A stretch of 64,000 bases of DNA, taken from positions 310,001-374,000 of the forward strand of contig NZ_VFTC01000001.1 of the NCBI RefSeq assembly GCF_007003975.1. Reading direction: 5' to 3'. Of the stretch, positions 37,993 through 47,398 are shown one piece after another (position 1 is the first letter of the stretch; each line of letters begins with the position of its first letter). The notes beneath the pieces were generated by a model. The model searched no databases and was not told where the DNA came from. It saw only the letters and a program-made list of their open reading frames with translations. The translations under genes were made by a program, and so were the position numbers. The stretch is from Mesorhizobium sp. WSM4306. Lineage in GTDB: Bacteria > Pseudomonadota > Alphaproteobacteria > Rhizobiales > Rhizobiaceae.

Positions 37993-38274
37993 TTGTCCAC
38001 CACGTTCGACAAAGTCGCCAAGATCATTGCCGACACCAGCGAGATCGATATCGACACCATCACCCCCGAGAGCCACACGATTGACGATCTCGGCATCGAC
38101 AGCCTGGATTTCCTCGACATCGTCTTTGCCATAGACAAGGAATTCGGCATCAAGGTGCCGCTGGAAAAGTGGACCCAGGAAGTCAATGACGGCAAGGCCT
38201 CGACCGACGATTACTTCGTCATGAAGAACCTGTGCGCCAAGATCGACGCGCTGGTCGCTGCCAAGAACGCCTGA
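37993..38274 (+). CDS. acpXL: Acyl carrier protein AcpXL (very-long-chain fatty acid)
   Basis: This 93-aa acyl carrier protein has the phosphopantetheine Ser in [18 protein letters not shown] and the extended AcpXL C terminus [17 protein letters not shown]. AcpXL carries the 27-hydroxyoctacosanoyl chain that LpxXL adds to lipid A in Rhizobiales. The start codon is TTG (37993), backed by a strong purine-rich SD (AAGGAAGAG). No ATG further in could give a whole protein. It heads the run acpXL, two synthases, dehydrogenase, lpxXL. Confidence 0.93.
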   Translation: MSTTFDKVAKIIADTSEIDIDTITPESHTIDDLGIDSLDFLDIVFAIDKEFGIKVPLEKWTQEVNDGKASTDDYFVMKNLCAKIDALVAAKNA

Positions 38275-38329
38275 TATCGGCAAGCGCGCGGCCTTGACGG
38301 GCCGCGCCGCCTGACCCACAAAGCCGCTC

Positions 38330-39520
38330 ATGAGCAGCCCCCGCGACGTCGTCATCACTGGCATTGGCCTTGTCTCCTCGCTGGGAGAAGGCCCAGACGC
38401 CCACTGGCAGAAGCTGGCGCAGCCAGGCCTGCAGCCGGTGCTCGAAGCCGCGCGCTTTGCGCCCTACACCGTCCATCCGCTGCCCGAGATCGACTGGAAC
38501 CTGCAGATCGCCAAGCGCGGCGACCAGCGGCAGATGGAGACATGGCAGCGGCTCGGCACCTATGCCGCCGGCCTTGCGCTGGACGACGCCGGCATCAAGG
38601 GCAATGACGAGCTCTGCACGACCATGGACATGGTGGTGGCCGCCGGCGGCGGCGAGCGCGACGAGGCGGTCGATGCCGCCATCCTTGCCGCTTCGGAAAG
38701 CCGCAACGACCGCGACGTGCTGCTGAACGAGAAGCTGACCACCGAATTGCGGCCGACCCTGTTTCTGGCCCAGCTTTCCAATTTGCTCGCCGGCAACATC
38801 TCCATCGTCCACAAGGTCACCGGATCGTCCAGGACCTTCATGGGCGAGGAAGGTGCCGGTGTCGCCGCCGTCGAGACGGCTGCCGCGCGTATCCGCTCGG
38901 GACAGTCGACGCATATTCTGGTCGGCGGCGCCTTCCAGACCGAACATTCCGACATGCTGCTGGGGTATGAACTGGCCGGCTATCTGCATCGCGGCCCATG
39001 GAAGCCGGTCTGGCAAAGACAGGGTGCCGAGGGTGGCGGCCTGGTCTCCGGCTCCGGCGGCGCCTTCCTGGTGCTGGAACAGCGCGAACACGCGACAAGC
39101 CGCGGCCGCAAGATCTATGCCGAGCTCGGACCGGTCGTCTCCGGCCGCGCCCGGCGCTCGCGCGGCGAACTCGACGCCGAGATCGCGGCGTTGCTCAAAC
39201 AGGCAGCACTCCCGAACGGTAAGCTGCTTGCCATGTCCGGCGCTTCCGGCGCGCATACAGCAACATCTGCCGAGAAGGCAGCGCTCGATGCCAATCCGGC
39301 GATATCGGCGCGCGGTTTCGCGACGCTGACCGGGCATATGAAGGAAGCGCAGTTTCCGTTCGCTGTGGCGCTCGCCGCACTGGCAGTCGACCGCAAGGCC
39401 GCCTACCCCGTTTTCGACGCCGCGACCGAGAAGCCGTTCGAAGGCATCCCAGAGACCGTGCTTGCAACGGCGATCGGCTATCACCAATTCGAGGGCATGG
39501 CGCTGGTCAACACCGCCTGA
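38330..39520 (+). CDS. Beta-ketoacyl-ACP synthase-like FabF2XL (no catalytic Cys)
   Basis: This 396-aa protein has the thiolase fold of KAS II enzymes: VVITGIGLVSSLGEG at the N terminus and GFATLTGHMKEAQFPFAVAL near the C terminus. At the position of the active Cys (TACASG in the next gene) it reads KVTGSSRTFMGEEG, so the nucleophile is missing. The first His survives in SGAHTATSAEK. It is probably a chain-length-factor-like partner of the downstream active synthase in building the C28 chain. It follows acpXL by 55 nt; the fabZXL gene expected between them in Rhizobium and Sinorhizobium is absent. Confidence 0.85.
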   Translation: MSSPRDVVITGIGLVSSLGEGPDAHWQKLAQPGLQPVLEAARFAPYTVHPLPEIDWNLQIAKRGDQRQMETWQRLGTYAAGLALDDAGIKGNDELCTTMDMVVAAGGGERDEAVDAAILAASESRNDRDVLLNEKLTTELRPTLFLAQLSNLLAGNISIVHKVTGSSRTFMGEEGAGVAAVETAAARIRSGQSTHILVGGAFQTEHSDMLLGYELAGYLHRGPWKPVWQRQGAEGGGLVSGSGGAFLVLEQREHATSRGRKIYAELGPVVSGRARRSRGELDAEIAALLKQAALPNGKLLAMSGASGAHTATSAEKAALDANPAISARGFATLTGHMKEAQFPFAVALAALAVDRKAAYPVFDAATEKPFEGIPETVLATAIGYHQFEGMALVNTA

Positions 39521-39562
39521 GGCGGCGCTGCGCGATCATGCTGCAAAGTTAAGAGGTTCCGG

Positions 39563-40834
39563 ATGGCCAATCTCAGAGATCACATGGGCAGGCCGATCGT
39601 CGCCGTCACCGGCATCGGCGTGGTGACCTCGCTCGGCGTCGGCAAGGCAGATAATTGGGCAGCGCTGACCTCCGGCAAATCGGGCATCCACCCGATCACT
39701 CGCTTTCCCGTCGACCACCTCAACACCCGCATCTCCGGCATGGTCGACTTCCTCGACTCAAGCTCGAAGGGCGCCAGCCTGCTGACCTACGAGTTGGCTG
39801 AGACCGCAGCAAATGAGGCCGTGGCCGAATCCGGCCTCGACTCCTCTGATTTCGGCGGCCCGCTCTTCCTTGCGTCGCCGCCGGTCGAGCTCGACTGGCA
39901 CGATCGCTTCTCGCTCTACAATTCCGACGGCCAGGGCGCCGGCGCCGAAAGGCTGCTCAGGGTGGCGCGCGGGCTGAAGGAAACAGATACTTTCGCAACG
40001 ACGCAGTTCGGCGCGATCGCCGACCGGCTGGCTGACCGGTTTGGCACGCGTGGCCTGCCGATCACGCTGTCGACCGCTTGCGCATCAGGCGCCACGGCCA
40101 TCCAGCTCGGCGTCGAGGCAATCCGCCGCGGCGAATGCGACCGGGCGCTGTCGATCGGCGCCGACGGCTCGGCCACCGCCGAGGCGCTGATCCGCTTTTC
40201 GCTGCTGTCGGCGCTGTCGACCCACAACGACATCCCGGAAAAGGCCTCAAAACCCTTTTCCAAGGACCGCGACGGATTTGTGCTCGCCGAAGGCTCCGGC
40301 GCGCTGGTGCTGGAATCGCTCGAGGCTGCCCTTGCCCGTGGCGCCAGCGTTCTCGGCATCCTGCGCGGCTGCGGCGAAAAAGCCGACGATTTCCACCGCA
40401 CCCGCTCCAAGCCCGACGGTTCGCCGGCAATCGCCGCCGTGCGCGCAGCCCTTGCCGATGCCGGCCTCAGCAAAGACGAGATCGACTACGTCAACGCCCA
40501 CGGCACCTCGACGCCGGAAAACGACAAGATGGAGCATCTGTCGCTGTCGACCGTGTTCGGCGAGCGGTTCGGCTCCATGCCGGTCTCGTCGAACAAGTCG
40601 ATGATTGGCCATACGCTGTCGGCGGCGGGTGCTGTGGAGGCGGCATTTTCTCTGATGACCATGCGCGAAAGCGTCATTCCGCCGACCATCAACTACGACA
40701 ATCCCGATCCGGCGATCGTGCTCGACGTGGTGCCGAACAAGAAGCGCAATGCCGAAGTCGGCACCGTTTTGTCGAACTCCTTCGGCTTCGGCGGCCAGAA
40801 CACCTGCCTTGTCATGGCGCGGGAACCGGTCTAA
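39563..40834 (+). CDS. Beta-ketoacyl-ACP synthase FabF1XL
   Basis: This 423-aa KAS II enzyme has the full Cys-His-His triad: Cys in STACASGATAIQLG, His in NAHGTSTPENDKME, and His in NKSMIGHTLSAAGAVEA. The C-terminal SNSFGFGGQNTCLV is typical. It should elongate acyl chains on AcpXL up to C28 for lipid A, with the Cys-less neighbour as a likely partner. It lies 42 nt after that gene in the same operon. Confidence 0.9.
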   Translation: MANLRDHMGRPIVAVTGIGVVTSLGVGKADNWAALTSGKSGIHPITRFPVDHLNTRISGMVDFLDSSSKGASLLTYELAETAANEAVAESGLDSSDFGGPLFLASPPVELDWHDRFSLYNSDGQGAGAERLLRVARGLKETDTFATTQFGAIADRLADRFGTRGLPITLSTACASGATAIQLGVEAIRRGECDRALSIGADGSATAEALIRFSLLSALSTHNDIPEKASKPFSKDRDGFVLAEGSGALVLESLEAALARGASVLGILRGCGEKADDFHRTRSKPDGSPAIAAVRAALADAGLSKDEIDYVNAHGTSTPENDKMEHLSLSTVFGERFGSMPVSSNKSMIGHTLSAAGAVEAAFSLMTMRESVIPPTINYDNPDPAIVLDVVPNKKRNAEVGTVLSNSFGFGGQNTCLVMAREPV

Positions 40835-40870
40835 GCGAGCCCTTCCGCTCAAACAGAACCGACAGGCCTT

Positions 40871-41899
40871 ATGCGCGCACTGCAACTTATCGAGGATCGC
40901 CGTCTTGAAACGGTGGACCTGCCGCCCCCGCCGCCGCCCGCACTGGGCGAGGTCACACTGCGCATCAAGGCGGTGGCGCTGAACCACATCGACGTCTGGG
41001 GCTGGCGCGGCATGGCCTTTGCCAAGCGCAAGCTGCCGCTGGTCGTCGGCGCTGAAGCCTCCGGCGAAGTCGAGGCCGTCGGTCCCGGCGTTTCCAGCCT
41101 GCTGCCCGGGCAATTGGTGTCGATCTATGGCGCCCGCACCTGCGGCCTCTGCCGTGCCTGTAGCGAAGGCCGCGACAATCTCTGCGAACATGTATCGGGC
41201 GTGCACGGCTTCCATCTCGACGGTTTTGCCCAGGAGAAGATCAACCTGCCGGCGCGCCTGCTGGTCCCTGCCCCGCCCGGCGTGACCGATGTCGGAGCGG
41301 CGGTCGCGCCCGTCACCTTCGGCACGGTCGAGCACATGCTCTTCGACAATGCGAAGCTGCAGCCCGGCGAGACGATCCTCATCCATGCCGGTGGCTCTGG
41401 CATCGGCTCGGCGGCCATCCAGCTGGCCAAGCGCATGGGCTGCACCATCATCACCACGGTCGGCTCGAACGACAAGATCGACAAGGCCAGGGCGCTCGGC
41501 GCCGACCACGTCATCAACTACCGCGACGACCGTTTCGAGGGCGTCGTGCGCAAGCTAACCAAGAAGAAGGGCGTCGATGTCGTCTTCGAACATGTCGGCG
41601 CCGACACCTTTGCCGCCTCGATGCTCTGCCTCAAGCGCGGCGGCCGCCTGGTCACCTGCGGCTCGACCTCCGGCGTGTCGACGCAGATCAACCTGATGCA
41701 GCTCTTCCAGCAGCAATTGAAGCTGCTCGGATCCTTCGGCTGCCGCATGGAGAACATGGCCAACGCCATGCAGAAGATGGCGGCCGGACAGGTCGTCCCG
41801 GTCATTGACACCGAAGTCGGCTTCGACGGTATCGACGCCGCGCTGAAGCGCATGGAAGGCCGCGACGTGTTCGGCAAGATCATCCTGCGCGTCTCCTAG
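40871..41899 (+). CDS. Zinc-binding dehydrogenase of the VLCFA cluster
   Basis: This 342-aa MDR family oxidoreductase has GAEASGEVEAVGPGVSSL in the N-terminal catalytic domain, Cys-rich ARTCGLCRACSEGRDNLCEH for structural zinc, and a nucleotide fold with HAGGSGIGSAAIQLAKRMG. Its conserved place between fabF1XL and lpxXL indicates a reductive step in very-long-chain fatty acid synthesis, probably as an enoyl reductase, although ADH activity is the literal domain prediction. Confidence 0.85.
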   Translation: MRALQLIEDRRLETVDLPPPPPPALGEVTLRIKAVALNHIDVWGWRGMAFAKRKLPLVVGAEASGEVEAVGPGVSSLLPGQLVSIYGARTCGLCRACSEGRDNLCEHVSGVHGFHLDGFAQEKINLPARLLVPAPPGVTDVGAAVAPVTFGTVEHMLFDNAKLQPGETILIHAGGSGIGSAAIQLAKRMGCTIITTVGSNDKIDKARALGADHVINYRDDRFEGVVRKLTKKKGVDVVFEHVGADTFAASMLCLKRGGRLVTCGSTSGVSTQINLMQLFQQQLKLLGSFGCRMENMANAMQKMAAGQVVPVIDTEVGFDGIDAALKRMEGRDVFGKIILRVS

Positions 41900-41903
41900 G
41901 CCA

Positions 41904-42914
41904 ATGGTCGGCAAGGTGTTCAAGAAAGCCCGCCGGGACTTCATGTTCCGCTATGGCCGAAGACTGCGCCAGATGGAGCACTGGCTGGTGGCGCGTGCGG
42001 CGATGACGATCATCTCGCTGCTGCGTCTGCTGCCGGCCGACAGCGCGCTCAATTTCGCCGACCGCGCCGCCCGCCGCATCGGCCCGCGGGTCGGACGCCA
42101 CCGCGTTGCCATCAACAATCTGCGTCTAGCCTACCCCGACAAGAGCGACGCCGAGATCGAGGCCATCGCCTCCGACATGTGGGGCAACATGGCCCGGCTC
42201 GCCGCCGAATACATCTTCCTCGACGCGCTGTTCGACTACGATCCGAAGGCGACAAAGCCCGGCCGCATCGAGGTTCGGGGCGCAGAGCATTTCCTCGATA
42301 TAGCCGGCGAAGAAAAGCCGCATATCCTGTTTACGGGCCATCTCGGCAATTTCGAGCTTTTGCCGGTGGCGGCCGCCACCTTCGGCATGCAGATCACGGC
42401 GCTGTTTCGCCCGCCCAACAACCCGTACCTCGCCGACTACATCCACTCGACCCGCCGTTCGAGCATGGGCGCTCTGTTGCCCTCCTCCACCGGCGCCTCC
42501 TTCGCGCTGGCGTCCATTCTCGAGAACGGCGGCAATATCGGCGTTCTGGTCGACCAGAAATTCTCAAGCGGACTGGAGACGACCTTCTTCGGCCGCCCGT
42601 GCCAGAGCAATCCGGTTCTGGGCATGCTCGCCCGCCACTATGACTGCGACGTCTACCCGGCGCGCTGCGTCAGGCTGCCGGGCAACCGTTTCCGCCTCGA
42701 GATCGAGGACAAGCTGACCTTGCCGCGCAACGACAGCGGCAGCGTCGACGTTGCCGCCACCACGCAGTTGCTCGCCGACGTGGTCGAGCGCTGGGTGCGC
42801 GAGGACCCAGGCCAGTGGATGTGGTTCCACAAAAGGTGGGAAATCTCAGGCCGGCGCCGCCGCCGGCGCGGTCAGGCAAAGGACGCTGCCGGCCAGCGGC
42901 AGCGTCAATCTTAG
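41904..42914 (+). CDS. lpxXL: Lipid A very-long-chain acyltransferase LpxXL
   Basis: This 336-aa protein of the LpxL/HtrB lysophospholipid acyltransferase family has a single N-terminal membrane segment (MTIISLLRLLPADSAL region). The acyltransferase motif reads FTGHLGNFELLPVAA, with His as the base and Glu in the place of the usual Asp, followed by LFRPPNNPYL and GVLVDQKFSSG. It moves the C28 acyl chain from AcpXL to lipid A at the inner membrane. It follows the dehydrogenase by 4 nt. The C terminus has an Arg-rich tail (GRRRRRRGQ). Confidence 0.91.
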   Translation: MVGKVFKKARRDFMFRYGRRLRQMEHWLVARAAMTIISLLRLLPADSALNFADRAARRIGPRVGRHRVAINNLRLAYPDKSDAEIEAIASDMWGNMARLAAEYIFLDALFDYDPKATKPGRIEVRGAEHFLDIAGEEKPHILFTGHLGNFELLPVAAATFGMQITALFRPPNNPYLADYIHSTRRSSMGALLPSSTGASFALASILENGGNIGVLVDQKFSSGLETTFFGRPCQSNPVLGMLARHYDCDVYPARCVRLPGNRFRLEIEDKLTLPRNDSGSVDVAATTQLLADVVERWVREDPGQWMWFHKRWEISGRRRRRRGQAKDAAGQRQRQS

Positions 42915-42918
42915 GTCA

Positions 42919-43350
42919 TCAGTTCGTAACCACGATCCGGGTGTTGCCGAAGCCGACTTCCCGCACCATCGAATAGAACATCGCGGCGTTGGCCGTGTGC
43001 AACCGCACGCAGCCATGCGAGGCCGGGCGCCCAAGCTGCCGGACTGCGCCGGTGCCGTGGATGGCGTAGCCGCCATGGAAGAACACCGAATAAGGCATTG
43101 GCGACATGTGGTATTTTTTCGAATACCACATCCGCGCCGTCCGCTGCGGCCGATAGGTGCCCCGCGGCGTGAAGTAGCCGCTGCGGGCGGTGGACACGCT
43201 CCAGCGATAAAGCACCTGGCCGTATTGGCTGACGGTCATGGTCTGCGATGAGACGTCGATGCTGGCCACCAGCGAAGCGGCCCTGCTTTCGATGGACGTG
43301 CCAAACAGCATCGCCGCAAAAGCTGCCGCCATGAGAACGATTTTAGTCAT
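42919..43350 (-). CDS. L,D-transpeptidase (YkuD domain)
   Basis: This 143-aa secreted protein has a signal peptide (MTKIVLMAAAFAAMLFG, cleavage near SRA). The YkuD catalytic motif is complete: HGTGAVRQLGRPASHGCVRL, with the nucleophilic Cys in SHGCVRL and the partner His upstream. It should form 3-3 cross-links in peptidoglycan or attach outer-membrane proteins to it. It is convergent with lpxXL, 4 nt apart, and probably a single-gene transcript. Confidence 0.88.
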   Translation of the reverse strand: MTKIVLMAAAFAAMLFGTSIESRAASLVASIDVSSQTMTVSQYGQVLYRWSVSTARSGYFTPRGTYRPQRTARMWYSKKYHMSPMPYSVFFHGGYAIHGTGAVRQLGRPASHGCVRLHTANAAMFYSMVREVGFGNTRIVVTN

Positions 43351-43573
43351 GAGATCAAACCCCTTTGATGCCCCTTGCCTGCTCTGTCATCACGCGATTT
43401 TTCATCTTTTTAACGACAGGTGAGTGATCTAACACACACTCCTTGATAAAATCGCCAATCTAAAGCAGCGAATTTGAACGATTTTCCCGCTATAGTTGCT
43501 GCGGCGACACGTAGTTTCGACGCCATTGGCGTGACGCTTGCAAAACCATCCCCTTGCCTGCTCAACTCCCGGC

Positions 43574-44854
43574 ATGAACGAACGACTCCTCAAGGCGATC
43601 GACGCCCGCACCGATGATCTGGTCCAGCTCACTGCCGACCTGATCCGTTTCCCGACCATCAACCCGCCGGGCGAAGCTTATCGTCCTTGCGCCGAATACA
43701 TCGCTGCCCGGTTAGGCAAGCGCGGCTTCGAAACCGAGTTCATCCGTGCCGAAGGCACGCCCGGCGACACCGAGCGCTACCCGCGCGTCAATGTCGTCGC
43801 CCGCTTCGACGGCCGCTCGCCCGGCGCCTGCGTCCATTTCAACTCGCATATCGATGTCGTCGAAGCCGGCGAAGGCTGGAGCGTCGATCCCTTTGCCGGC
43901 ATGGTGAAGGACGGCAAGGTTTACGGCCGCGGCGCCTGCGACATGAAGGGCGGCCTCGCCGCCTCGATCATCGCGGCCGAAGCGTTCATGGAGGTTTTCC
44001 CCGATTTTCCCGGCGCCATCGAAATCTCAGGCACGGTCGACGAGGAGTCCGGCGGTTTCGGCGGCGTCGCTCATCTGGCCAAGCTCGGCTATTTCTCGAA
44101 ACCGAAGGTCGACCACGTCATCATCCCGGAGCCGCTGAACAAGGACCGTATTTGCCTTGGTCACCGCGGCGTCTGGTGGGCGGAGATCGAGACCAAGGGC
44201 GAGATCGCGCATGGCTCGATGCCGTTCCTAGGCGACAATGCGGTGCGCCACATGGGCGCGGTGTTGCAGGCCTTCGAGGACGAACTGTTTCCAGCGCTCG
44301 ACCGCAAGGTGACGCGCATGCCTGTCGTCCCCGAAGGGGCAAAGCGCTCGACCATGAACATCAATTCGATCCATGGCGGCCAGACCGAGGATTTCCGCCC
44401 GGGCCTGCCCTCACCTAACGTGCCCGATGCTTGCCGGCTGACCATCGATCGCCGCTTCCTGCTTGAGGAAGATCTTGCCACGGTCAAAAGCGAGGTGACC
44501 GATATCCTCGACCGGCTGAAGCGCGAGCGCAAAAAATTCGACTACGAAATCCGCGACCTGATGGAGGTGCTGCCGTTGATGACCGAACGCGATGCGCCGG
44601 TGGTCAAGGCGGTGGCGCAAGGCATCATGGCGATCTTCGACCGCGAACCGGATTATATTATTTCGCCAGGCACTTACGACCAGAAGCACATTGCCCGCAT
44701 CGGCCACCTCTACGATTGCATCGCCTATGGTCCGGGCATTCTCGATCTCGCCCACCGGCCCGACGAATGGGTCGGTATCTCGGACATGGTGGAATCGGCC
44801 AAGGTGATGGCAATCGGGCTCAACGTGCTGCTCCGGGGCACGGCTGCCGGCTGA
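43574..44854 (+). CDS. M20 family deacylase (ArgE/DapE-type)
   Basis: This 426-aa di-zinc amidohydrolase has the metal ligand His in FNSHIDVVEAG, Asp in GRGACDMKGGLAAS, the Glu pair in GTVDEESGGFGG and a C-terminal His in GPGILDLAHRPDEWV. Related enzymes cut acetyl or succinyl groups from amino acids, or peptides. It sits about 120 nt upstream of a peptide-type ABC operon on the same strand, so it probably processes the imported acyl-amino acid or peptide. The start MNERLLKAI at 43574 is preferred over a GTG-like start 36 nt upstream. Confidence 0.83.
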   Translation: MNERLLKAIDARTDDLVQLTADLIRFPTINPPGEAYRPCAEYIAARLGKRGFETEFIRAEGTPGDTERYPRVNVVARFDGRSPGACVHFNSHIDVVEAGEGWSVDPFAGMVKDGKVYGRGACDMKGGLAASIIAAEAFMEVFPDFPGAIEISGTVDEESGGFGGVAHLAKLGYFSKPKVDHVIIPEPLNKDRICLGHRGVWWAEIETKGEIAHGSMPFLGDNAVRHMGAVLQAFEDELFPALDRKVTRMPVVPEGAKRSTMNINSIHGGQTEDFRPGLPSPNVPDACRLTIDRRFLLEEDLATVKSEVTDILDRLKRERKKFDYEIRDLMEVLPLMTERDAPVVKAVAQGIMAIFDREPDYIISPGTYDQKHIARIGHLYDCIAYGPGILDLAHRPDEWVGISDMVESAKVMAIGLNVLLRGTAAG

Positions 44855-44975
44855 ACCATCGGCTTCGCTGAAAAAACATTCCTCCCGGCGCCACCACAGA
44901 GCACGAAACGCAATTTACTCCACCTCGAAATCACGCTTCTATCGCACCAGGGTTCGAGCATTTGGGAGTTGCACG

Positions 44976-46454
44976 ATGAAATTGTGGAAAACCATTCTTG
45001 CCGCCGCGCTGTTGGCGCTGGCAACCGGCAGTCAGGCATTTGCCGCGCGCACCGACCTGGTCATCGGCATTCCGCTCGAACCGCCGCATCTCGATCCGAC
45101 CGCCGGTGCCGCCGCGGCGATCGACGAAGTGCTCTATGCCAACGTCTTCGAGGGCCTGACCCGCATCGGCCCGAACGGCGAAGTGTTACCGGATCTCGCC
45201 GAGAGCTGGGCCATTTCCGATGACGGCAAGGTCTACACCTTCAAGCTGCACACCGGCGTGAAATTCCATGACGGCACCGATTTCGACGCCAGCGACGTGA
45301 AATTCTCGCTCGACCGCGCCCGCGCGGACAATTCGGTCAACGCGCAAAAGGGCCTCTTCGCTGCCATCGACACGGTCGAAGTCGTCGATCCGGCGACGGT
45401 GAAGGTGACGCTGAAGAACCCGCAAGGGTCGTTCCTCTACAATATGGGCTGGGGCGACGCGGTGATCGTGGCGCCGGAGAGCGCCGACACCAACAAGGAA
45501 AAGCCGATCGGCACCGGCCCGTTCAAATTCCAGAGCTGGGCCAAGGGCTCATCGATCACGCTGGTGAAATCCGACACCTACTGGGGTGCCCCGGTATTCC
45601 TCGACAAGGCCGAGTTCCGCATCGTTCCCGATGCCGCGGCTGCCGTGCCGGCGCTGCTCTCCGGCGACATCCAGGCCTTCCCCTTTTTCGATCCCGACAG
45701 CGTCGCGCAGGTCAAGGACGACCCGCGCTTCCATGTGGTGATCGGCTCGACCGAGGGCGAGACCATCCTGTCGATCAACAATAAGAAGCCGCCTTTCGAC
45801 AAGCTCGAGGTACGCCAGGCGATTGCCTTCGCGCTCGACCGCAAGGCGATCATCGACGGCGCCTCGGCCGGCCTCGGCGTGCCGATCGGCTCGCACATGT
45901 CGCCCGCCAGCAAGGCCTATGTCGACCTCACCGGCCTCTATCCGCACAATGTCGACAAGGCGAAGGAACTGTTGAAGCAGGCCGGGTTTGAGAACGGCTT
46001 CAAGGCGACGCTGAAACTGCCCCCGCCCTCCTATGCCCGCCTCGGCGGCGAGATCATCGCCTCGCAACTGCGCGATGTCGGCATCGATCTGGAGATCATT
46101 CCGGTCGAATGGGCGCAGTGGCTGGATCAGGTGTTCACCAAGAAGGATTACGACCTCACCATCGTCTCCCACACCGAGCCCAACGACATCGATATCTATT
46201 CGCGCAAGGACTATTATTTCAACTACGACAACCCGGCCTTCGACAAGATCATCGCCGAGCTGAACCTCACCTCCGACGACGCCAAGCGCAACACGCTGCT
46301 CGGCGAAGCGCAGAAGATCCTGGCCGACGATGCCGTGGTTGGCTTCCTCTACGAACTGCCGAAGGTCGGGGTGTGGGATGCCAAGCTGCAAGGCCTGTGG
46401 GAGAACGCGCCGATCCAGGCGAATGACCTGACCAAGGTGAAGTGGACGGATTGA
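44976..46454 (+). CDS. ABC transporter substrate-binding protein (family 5, peptide type)
   Basis: This 492-aa periplasmic protein has a signal peptide (KTILAAALLALATGSQAFAA). Family 5 features follow: VIGIPLEPPHLDPTAGA near the mature N terminus and the SBP_bac_5 signature GLTRIGPNGEVLPDLAESW. It binds a peptide or peptide-like ligand and delivers it to the two permeases. It overlaps the first permease gene by 13 nt. The upstream M20 hydrolase suggests an N-acylated ligand. Confidence 0.9.
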   Translation: MKLWKTILAAALLALATGSQAFAARTDLVIGIPLEPPHLDPTAGAAAAIDEVLYANVFEGLTRIGPNGEVLPDLAESWAISDDGKVYTFKLHTGVKFHDGTDFDASDVKFSLDRARADNSVNAQKGLFAAIDTVEVVDPATVKVTLKNPQGSFLYNMGWGDAVIVAPESADTNKEKPIGTGPFKFQSWAKGSSITLVKSDTYWGAPVFLDKAEFRIVPDAAAAVPALLSGDIQAFPFFDPDSVAQVKDDPRFHVVIGSTEGETILSINNKKPPFDKLEVRQAIAFALDRKAIIDGASAGLGVPIGSHMSPASKAYVDLTGLYPHNVDKAKELLKQAGFENGFKATLKLPPPSYARLGGEIIASQLRDVGIDLEIIPVEWAQWLDQVFTKKDYDLTIVSHTEPNDIDIYSRKDYYFNYDNPAFDKIIAELNLTSDDAKRNTLLGEAQKILADDAVVGFLYELPKVGVWDAKLQGLWENAPIQANDLTKVKWTD

Positions 46455-47398
46455 CCGCCTACCTCCTAAAACGCCTCGCCATCGCCATCGCCACCTTGAT
46501 CCTGGCCTCGATGGTCGTCTTCGCCGTGCTGGAAATCCTGCCCGGCGACCCGGCGCGGTTGATGCTTGGCCTCAACGCCAGCGCCGAACAGGTCGAGCAG
46601 CTGCGTAACCAGATGGGCCTCAACGCGCCGCTTGTCCTGCGCTATTTGCACTGGGTGGGCGGCCTGCTCAGCCTCGATTTCGGCCGCTCCTACACCTATT
46701 CGGTGCCGGTCATCGACCTTGTCCGCGAACGCATGGCGGTTTCACTGCCGCTGGCGCTGATCGCGTTGGCGCTGTCGACCATCATTGCCATTCCGGTCGG
46801 GCTCTATTCCGCCAGCCGGCGCGGCCGGGCCGGTGACACCATCGCCATGGGCGCGGCCCAGCTCGGCGTCGCCGTGCCGAACTTCTGGTTCGCGCTGATG
46901 CTGATCTACCTGTTTGCCGTCTGGCTGCGGCTAGTGCCGGCCGGCGGCTTTCCCGGCTGGAGCGCCGGTGTGTGGCCGGCGCTGAAATCGCTGCTCTTGC
47001 CGGCCGTAGCACTTGCTCTGCCTCAGGCGGCGATCCTGGCTCGCGTCGCCCGCTCGGCGCTGATCGAAGTGCTGAACGAGGACTATATCCGCACCGCCCG
47101 CGCCAAGGGCCTGCCCTACCGCGCCGTGCTGTGGCGGCACGCGCTGCGCAATGCGATGATCCCGGTGCTGACCATTCTGGGTCTGCAATTCGCCTTCCTG
47201 CTCGCCGGCACCATCATCATCGAAAACGTCTTCTATCTGCCCGGTCTGGGACGGCTGGTGTTCCAGGCCATCACCCAGCGCGACCTGATTGTCGTCGAAA
47301 GCATCGTCATGCTGCTGGTCGTCGCCGTCATTGCGGTCAACCTCGTCGTCGATGTCTCCTACGCCATCGTCGACCCCCGCCTGCGAGGCCGGCAATGA
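46442..47398 (+). CDS. ABC transporter permease (DppB-like)
   Basis: This 318-aa inner-membrane protein has six hydrophobic segments. GDPARLMLGLNASAEQVEQL follows TM1, as in DppB/OppB, and the EAA coupling loop YIRTARAKGLPYRAVLWRHAL precedes the last helices. The GTG at 46442 overlaps the substrate-binding gene by 13 nt; a TTG at 46451, overlapping the upstream TGA, is also plausible. It ends in an ATGA overlap with the next permease. Confidence 0.89.
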   Translation: MDGLTAYLLKRLAIAIATLILASMVVFAVLEILPGDPARLMLGLNASAEQVEQLRNQMGLNAPLVLRYLHWVGGLLSLDFGRSYTYSVPVIDLVRERMAVSLPLALIALALSTIIAIPVGLYSASRRGRAGDTIAMGAAQLGVAVPNFWFALMLIYLFAVWLRLVPAGGFPGWSAGVWPALKSLLLPAVALALPQAAILARVARSALIEVLNEDYIRTARAKGLPYRAVLWRHALRNAMIPVLTILGLQFAFLLAGTIIIENVFYLPGLGRLVFQAITQRDLIVVESIVMLLVVAVIAVNLVVDVSYAIVDPRLRGRQ

